Assembly: GCA_031548365.1 (NCBI GenBank)
Contig: JAVBRD010000031.1
Location: 10,251 to 74,250, forward strand
Reading direction: 5' to 3'
Origin: JAVBRD01 sp031548365
Lineage (GTDB): Bacteria > Bacillota > Clostridia > Christensenellales > UBA1750
DNA length: 64,000 nucleotides
The notes under the pieces are model-generated. The model saw nothing but the letters and a program-made list of their open reading frames with translations. It was not told the DNA's origin and did not search any database. Both the position numbers and the translations under genes were made by a program. Of the stretch, positions 59,567-64,000 are shown one piece after another (within the stretch, counting starts at the first letter, position 1; every line of letters starts with the position of its first letter).

Positions 59567-60883
59567 ATGCACTCGTTTCGCGGTGGAGTGCATCCGCTGA
59601 GCTCGTCGCACCATGGCAAGACGCTGACGTCGGGTAAGGCGGTTGTTGAGCTCAAAGCGCCGCAGGTCATGTACATCCCGATGCAGCAGCACATTGGCCC
59701 GTCATGCGATCCCATCGTGGAAGCGGGTCAGGCGGTCAAGGTCGGGCAGATGATTGGACGCGCGCGCGGATTTGTCTGCGCGCCCATACATTCGAGTGTA
59801 TCGGGCGTGGTTAGGTCGGTCGCGCCCTACCTGCATGTCAGCGGGCAGCAGGTGATGACGGTGACGATCGAGAACGATGGACGGGATGAGCCGGACGAAG
59901 GCATGCGCCCAAGGGAAAATGTTGATGCGCTCACGCCGGAGGCGCTCATTGAGATCATCAGAGACGCGGGCATCGTGGGCATGGGAGGCGCGCAGTTTCC
60001 GACGCACGTCAAGCTCTCACCTCCAAAGGACAAACCGGTCGATGTCGTCATTCTGAACGGCGCGGAGTGTGAACCGTTTTTAAGCGCCGATCACCGGTTG
60101 ATGGTGGAACGCGCGTGGGATGTGGTGCGCGGTCTGTTGCTCGCGCAGAAAGCGGCGGGTGCGACGCGCGTGCTCGCGGGTATCGAGGTCAACAAACCGG
60201 ACGCCATTGAGGCCATCAAGAAGGCGTCAGGCGGAAAAATGGACGTCGTGCCTCTGGCCGTCAAATACCCGCAGGGATCTGAAAAACAGCTGATCCAAGC
60301 GCTGTCCAGCCGGCAAGTGCCCTCGGGAGGGCTTCCTTCCGACGTTGGATGCGTGGTCATCAACGCGGGTACTGCAGCCGCGATTGCGGATGCGGTGTAC
60401 ATGGGTAAGCCGCTCTATGAGCGTATTGTCACCGTGTCGGGGTTGTTGGTGAAGAACCCGCAGAACCTCCTTGCGCGCATCGGAACGCCTGTCACGGATT
60501 TGATCGACGCGTGCGGCGGATTCACCGCGCAGCCTGAGCGCGTGCTGTCCGGCGGACCCATGATGGGCACCGCGCTCTATTCGTTGGAAGTATCGGTGAT
60601 CAAGGGCACTTCGGGCATCGTGGCGCTCGCCCCCTCGCGCGTGGGACGCGAGGACGCGTGCATCCGCTGCGGCAGGTGCGTGGGGGTTTGCCCAATGGGG
60701 CTGGTACCCATGGAGATCGCCCGCAGGAGCGGTATCTCGGACTTCAAGGGAGCGGAGGCCATGAACGCGATGGACTGCATGGAATGCGGCTGCTGCACGT
60801 TCATTTGCCCTGCGCGGCGCGAGCTGCTCTCTCGAATCCGCGTCGCCAAGCGCGCAATCCAGGCTGTGAGAAAAAAGCCGTGA
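59567..60883 (+). CDS. rnfC: Rnf complex subunit C
   Basis: 438 residues, peripheral iron-sulfur flavoprotein accepting electrons from or to NAD(H). ATG 59567, eight bases after AAGGAG, gives the typical start MHSFRGGVHP. FMN/NAD domain GGAQFPTHVKLSP and NGAECEPFLSADHRLM; two 4Fe-4S clusters: CIRCGRCVGVCPMGLVP and CMECGCCTFICPARR. First gene of rnfCDGEAB. Confidence 0.96.
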   Translation: MHSFRGGVHPLSSSHHGKTLTSGKAVVELKAPQVMYIPMQQHIGPSCDPIVEAGQAVKVGQMIGRARGFVCAPIHSSVSGVVRSVAPYLHVSGQQVMTVTIENDGRDEPDEGMRPRENVDALTPEALIEIIRDAGIVGMGGAQFPTHVKLSPPKDKPVDVVILNGAECEPFLSADHRLMVERAWDVVRGLLLAQKAAGATRVLAGIEVNKPDAIEAIKKASGGKMDVVPLAVKYPQGSEKQLIQALSSRQVPSGGLPSDVGCVVINAGTAAAIADAVYMGKPLYERIVTVSGLLVKNPQNLLARIGTPVTDLIDACGGFTAQPERVLSGGPMMGTALYSLEVSVIKGTSGIVALAPSRVGREDACIRCGRCVGVCPMGLVPMEIARRSGISDFKGAEAMNAMDCMECGCCTFICPARRELLSRIRVAKRAIQAVRKKP

Positions 60884-60917
60884 GGCCGACTACAAACCCC
60901 TTGACGGAGGTTTTATC

Positions 60918-61880
60918 ATGCAGCAGATGACGGTTTCACTCTCCCCGCACGTGCGCGACGAGGTGTCCACGCGGCATATCATGCGCGACGTGGTGATCGC
61001 GCTCATCCCCTCCGCAGCGATTGCCGTGTGGCGTTTTGGGTGGTACGCGGCCGTGCTCATCCTCCTCTCGTGCGCGTTTTGCGTGGGGGTCGAGGCGGGC
61101 ATGCAAAAACTGCTTAAGAGGGCGATCACCGTCAGCGACGGCAGCGCGGTGGTCACGGGCATGCTGATCGCGTTCAACCTCCCGCCTGAAGCCCCGTGGT
61201 GGATGACCGCCGTAGGCGCGGTGGTCGCGATCGGGTTGGTCAAGCAGCTGTTTGGCGGCCTTGGGCGCAACTTTGTCAACCCCGCGCTCATCGCGCGCGC
61301 GGTGCTGCTCGCGTCGTGGCCTGTACACATGACGAGTTTTGCCGTGCCCGGCGCGGTCGACGCTGTTACCTCTGCAACGCCGCTCGCCCGCTCTGCTCTA
61401 GACGTTGTGATGCGGCCGGGATACATAGACCTGCTGCTCGGTAACTGCGGTGGCAGCATTGGCGAGGTGGGGCGGCTCGGGCTGCTGATCGGCGCGGCAT
61501 ATTTGCTCATAAAACGCGTGATCGACTGGCGCATCCCCGCGTCGTTCATCGGTATTTCGCTCGCGCTCGTGTTGTGCTCGCGCTGGCTTGTTCCGGGGGA
61601 TATGCGGTTTATTTTTCTGGACCCGCTGTACTATCTGCTGTCCGGAGGCCTGATTCTGGGCGCGTTTTTCATGGCGACGGACTACGTGACCTGTCCGGTC
61701 ACTCCGCTCGGCCGCGTGATCTTTGGTGCGGGCTGCGCGCTCATCACGTTCGCGATTCGCGCGTACGGCGCGTACCCTGAAGGCGTATCCTACTCGATCC
61801 TTGTCATGAACGTGGCAGCCCCGCTCATCGAGCGGTACACGTTCCCCAAGGTGTATGGGAGGGTGAAGAAACATGCGTGA
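60918..61880 (+). CDS. rnfD: Rnf complex subunit D
   Basis: 320-residue membrane flavoprotein with about nine helices. The covalent FMN threonine motif is visible as DAVTSATPL (~155) and the family's NFVNPALIARAVLL and DYVTCPVTPLGRVIFG are present. Part of the Na+/H+-translocating ferredoxin:NAD+ oxidoreductase. GGAGG upstream; its end overlaps rnfG by eight bases. Confidence 0.96.
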   Translation: MQQMTVSLSPHVRDEVSTRHIMRDVVIALIPSAAIAVWRFGWYAAVLILLSCAFCVGVEAGMQKLLKRAITVSDGSAVVTGMLIAFNLPPEAPWWMTAVGAVVAIGLVKQLFGGLGRNFVNPALIARAVLLASWPVHMTSFAVPGAVDAVTSATPLARSALDVVMRPGYIDLLLGNCGGSIGEVGRLGLLIGAAYLLIKRVIDWRIPASFIGISLALVLCSRWLVPGDMRFIFLDPLYYLLSGGLILGAFFMATDYVTCPVTPLGRVIFGAGCALITFAIRAYGAYPEGVSYSILVMNVAAPLIERYTFPKVYGRVKKHA

Positions 61881-62421
61881 CATCGTGCTGCTGGGCGGGC
61901 GTCTGCTCATCTTCGCGGTCATCGCGGGCGTGCTGCTGGGCGCGACCAACGCCGTGACCAAGGACCCCATTGAAGCGCAAAAGGCGGCCAAGGCGGCGCG
62001 GTCACGCGGCGAGGTGCTCAAGGCAGAAAGCTTTGAGCAAGTGGAAGCCGAGCCGGGTTCGGACATGATCAAGGATGTTTACCGGGGTAGTCTGGCGGGT
62101 CAGAGCGCGGGTTACGCGATCACGGTTGAGAGCGTTGGTTTCGGCGGCCCGATGGAGATCATGGTGGGCGTGGGTGTCGACGGAAAAATCTCGGGCGTGA
62201 AGGTCATGACGGCTTCTGAGACGCCCGGTCTGGGCGCAAAAGCATCCGACGCAGGCTTTGGCGACCGATTTGTCGGGCGGGTGTCGCCCATCAAAGTATC
62301 AAAGACTGCCGGCGATGACGTTCAGGCGATCACCGGCGCGACAATTACAACGCGCGCCGTCGCGGACGCCGTGGAAGCCGCGTTGGCCGAAGCCGCGAGA
62401 ATGGGGGGGATCAAGCCGTGA
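61873..62421 (+). CDS. rnfG: Rnf complex subunit G
   Basis: 182 residues: one N-terminal membrane helix and an extracytoplasmic FMN domain. Covalent FMN motif ITGATITTRAV (~158) and GKISGVKVMTASETPGLGAKA conserved. ATG 61873 lies inside rnfD; the stop overlaps the rnfE GTG by four bases. Confidence 0.96.
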   Translation: MRDIVLLGGRLLIFAVIAGVLLGATNAVTKDPIEAQKAAKAARSRGEVLKAESFEQVEAEPGSDMIKDVYRGSLAGQSAGYAITVESVGFGGPMEIMVGVGVDGKISGVKVMTASETPGLGAKASDAGFGDRFVGRVSPIKVSKTAGDDVQAITGATITTRAVADAVEAALAEAARMGGIKP

Positions 62422-63023
62422 AGCTCTTCACAATCATAAAGAACGGCATAGTGGATGAAAACCCGACGTTTCGGCTGGTGCTGGGCATGTGCCCCACGAT
62501 GGCGGTCACAACATCAGCCATCAACGGCGTGGGCATGGGGCTTGCGGCCACGTTTGTCTTGGTATGCTCGGGGCTGGTCATCAGCCTTTTGCGCAACCTG
62601 ATCCCCGACAAGATCCGCATCCCCGCGTACGTCATCGTCATCGCGGCGTTTGTCACGCTGGTTGACTTGTTCCTCAAGGCGTTTATCCCCGCGCTGGACG
62701 CGGCGCTGGGAATTTTCATCCCGCTCATCGTGGTCAACTGTATCATTTTCGCGCGCGCGGAGTCCTTCGCGGGGAAAAACCCGCCGCTTGAATCCACGCT
62801 GGACGGCTTTGGCATGGGCATCGGCTTTACGCTCGCGCTCACGATCCTGGGCTCAGTGCGCGAGCTCATCGGCAACGGTACGCTGTTCGGGGCGAATATT
62901 TTAACGGGTACGGGCTATGAACCCATGCTGCTGGCGGTGTTTGCGCCCGGAGGATTCATCGCGCTCGGACTGCTCCTCGGCGCGTTCAACGCGATCACCA
63001 GTCGAAAGAAGGCATCGGCATGA
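62418..63023 (+). CDS. rnfE: Rnf complex subunit E
   Basis: 201-residue integral membrane subunit, six helices, GTG start overlapping rnfG. Conserved NPTFRLVLGMCPTMAVTTSAINGVGMG and LGIFIPLIVVNCIIFARAESFA, quoted in part. The Cys residues in GMCP and NCII are those coordinating the intramembrane 2Fe-2S site with RnfA. Confidence 0.96.
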   Translation: MKLFTIIKNGIVDENPTFRLVLGMCPTMAVTTSAINGVGMGLAATFVLVCSGLVISLLRNLIPDKIRIPAYVIVIAAFVTLVDLFLKAFIPALDAALGIFIPLIVVNCIIFARAESFAGKNPPLESTLDGFGMGIGFTLALTILGSVRELIGNGTLFGANILTGTGYEPMLLAVFAPGGFIALGLLLGAFNAITSRKKASA

Positions 63024-63595
63024 CGAAAATACTGCTGATCCTTGTCGGATCGATTTTAGTTAACAATTTTATCCTTTCACGTTTTCTCGGGATCTGTCCC
63101 TTTCTCGGCGTCTCAAAAAAAGTTGAGACAGCCGTGGGCATGGGTGTCGCCGTCACGTTTGTCATCGCTGTCGCGTCTTTGATAACGTGGCTGGTGCAGA
63201 CCTACCTGCTCGACAAACTGGGCCTTGGTTACCTCCAGACCATCGCGTTTATCGTGGTCATCGCCGTGCTCGTACAGCTGGTTGAGATGGTCATTCAAAA
63301 AAGCAGCCCGTCTCTATATCAAGCGCTGGGCGTATATCTTCCGCTCATCACGACCAACTGCGCGGTGCTGGGCGTGGCGATCCTCAATATCAACGAGGGG
63401 TACAACCTGATCGAGTCCGTGACCAACGGCGTGGGCAGCGCGCTCGGGTTTACGTTGGCGATTGTGCTGTTCGCGGGCATTCGCGAGCGGCTGGACGAGA
63501 CGGAGTTTCCCGCGTGGATGCGCGGCTTTCCTGTGGCCCTTGTCAGCGCGGGGCTGATGAGCATAGCGTTCCTCGGCTTCCAAGGACTGATTTAG
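63020..63595 (+). CDS. rnfA: Rnf complex subunit A
   Basis: 191 residues, inverted homolog of RnfE with six helices. NFILSRFLGICPFLGVSKK and LPLITTNCAVLGVAILN provide the matching Cys pair. Four-base overlap with rnfE (ATGA). Confidence 0.96.
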   Translation: MTKILLILVGSILVNNFILSRFLGICPFLGVSKKVETAVGMGVAVTFVIAVASLITWLVQTYLLDKLGLGYLQTIAFIVVIAVLVQLVEMVIQKSSPSLYQALGVYLPLITTNCAVLGVAILNINEGYNLIESVTNGVGSALGFTLAIVLFAGIRERLDETEFPAWMRGFPVALVSAGLMSIAFLGFQGLI

Positions 63596-63610
63596 CGGGG
63601 TGATGAGACG

Positions 63611-64000
63611 ATGATGAGCTTGATACTGGTGCCCGCCGCCGTTCTTGGCGGGATGGGCGTGCTGTTCGGCGTCGGCCTCGCCATCGCGAACAAAAAACTG
63701 GGGATTGAGAAAGACCCGCGGGAGGTCGCGGTGCGCAACGCTTTGCCCGGCGCGAATTGCGGCGGGTGCGGCTTTGCAGGCTGCGACGCTTTCGCGGCCG
63801 CTGTGCTCTCCGGGAACGCCAAGGTGAATGGTTGCCCGGTGGGCGGGGTTTCGTGCTCGGAGCAAATCGCGGGCATCATGGGCGTTGACGCAGGCGGTTC
63901 AAAGCGATGGGTGTCTACCGTGGTGTGCCGTGGGGCGACAGGCCGCTGCAAGGAAAAGTATGTCTATAAGGGCATTGAGGACTGCCGTGCCGCCGCACTC
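63611..64000 (+). CDS. rnfB: Rnf complex subunit B (5' part, cut by window end)
   Basis: 130 codons are visible and the frame is still open at 64000. N-terminal membrane helix (LILVPAAVLGGMGVLFGVGLAIA), then the RnfB Fe-S domain ALPGANCGGCGFAGCDAFA ... NGCPVGG (C-x2-C-x4-C-x15-C) and the start of the CxG/GIEDC segment (CRGATGRCKEKYVY, GIEDCRAA). GGGGTGA upstream of ATG 63611; 15 bases after rnfA. It carries the electron entry from ferredoxin. Confidence 0.95.
   Translation, partial: MMSLILVPAAVLGGMGVLFGVGLAIANKKLGIEKDPREVAVRNALPGANCGGCGFAGCDAFAAAVLSGNAKVNGCPVGGVSCSEQIAGIMGVDAGGSKRWVSTVVCRGATGRCKEKYVYKGIEDCRAAAL

Overview
The window looks like chromosomal DNA of an endospore-forming, GC-rich member of the Bacillota (class Clostridia; a Christensenellales-like lineage is a guess). 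The evidence is spo0A, spoIIGA-sigE and spoIIM (sporulation), a Gram-positive polC, the sepF/ylm/divIVA division cluster, lspA and several lipoproteins, an Rnf complex (anaerobic ion-coupled energy conservation), PEP carboxykinase, many TTG/GTG starts, strong AGGAGG-type ribosome binding sites and TTGACA/TATAAT-type promoters. I saw no IS elements, prophage, CRISPR array, rRNA or tRNA genes.

Left part (1-14.5 kb): a ferredoxin-domain aldo/keto reductase, spo0A, a DUF218 membrane protein, a PRC-barrel protein coupled to a 48-residue membrane protein, a Gfo/Idh/MocA oxidoreductase, a DUF2087 regulator with an operator-like palindrome over its promoter, two tandem paralogous solute-binding lipoproteins without a permease, and polC coupled to a homocysteine S-methyltransferase. 

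14.5-27.7 kb (all minus strand): archaeal-type aspS behind an unusual leader (sigma-A promoter, short Asp/Asn-containing peptide, terminator, then a second Asp/Asn-rich reading frame with a very strong ribosome binding site). Next come a TspO-like protein and the division/envelope cluster HlyD-like, ylmE, sepF, ylmG, ylmH, divIVA, DUF5665, lspA, rluD. Then spoIIGA-sigE, followed where sigG often lies by a degenerate RsbW-like protein and a SigB/F/G-family sigma factor, and an Na/Pi cotransporter.

28-39.5 kb: a more accessory, sugar-related region. It holds a beta-propeller protein, a diguanylate cyclase, an operon of two aldo/keto reductases with a nucleoside hydrolase and a Cys-rich small protein, a minus-strand operon MFS transporter-GH78-Gfo/Idh, and a DHH phosphoesterase.

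39.6-57.6 kb: housekeeping genes. These are polA-coaE-lytic transglycosylase-peptide-binding lipoprotein, asnS, an Xaa-Pro peptidase, efp, pgi, a methyltransferase overlapping a TPP-riboswitch-controlled thiT, a YfbR-like nucleotidase, HAD phosphatase-punA-deoB-spoIIM, and a G5/3D-domain protein with a consensus promoter. 57.7-64 kb: pckA and the rnfCDGEA(B) operon, with rnfB cut by the right edge. All assignments come from reading the sequence and recognising motifs; no database search was run.
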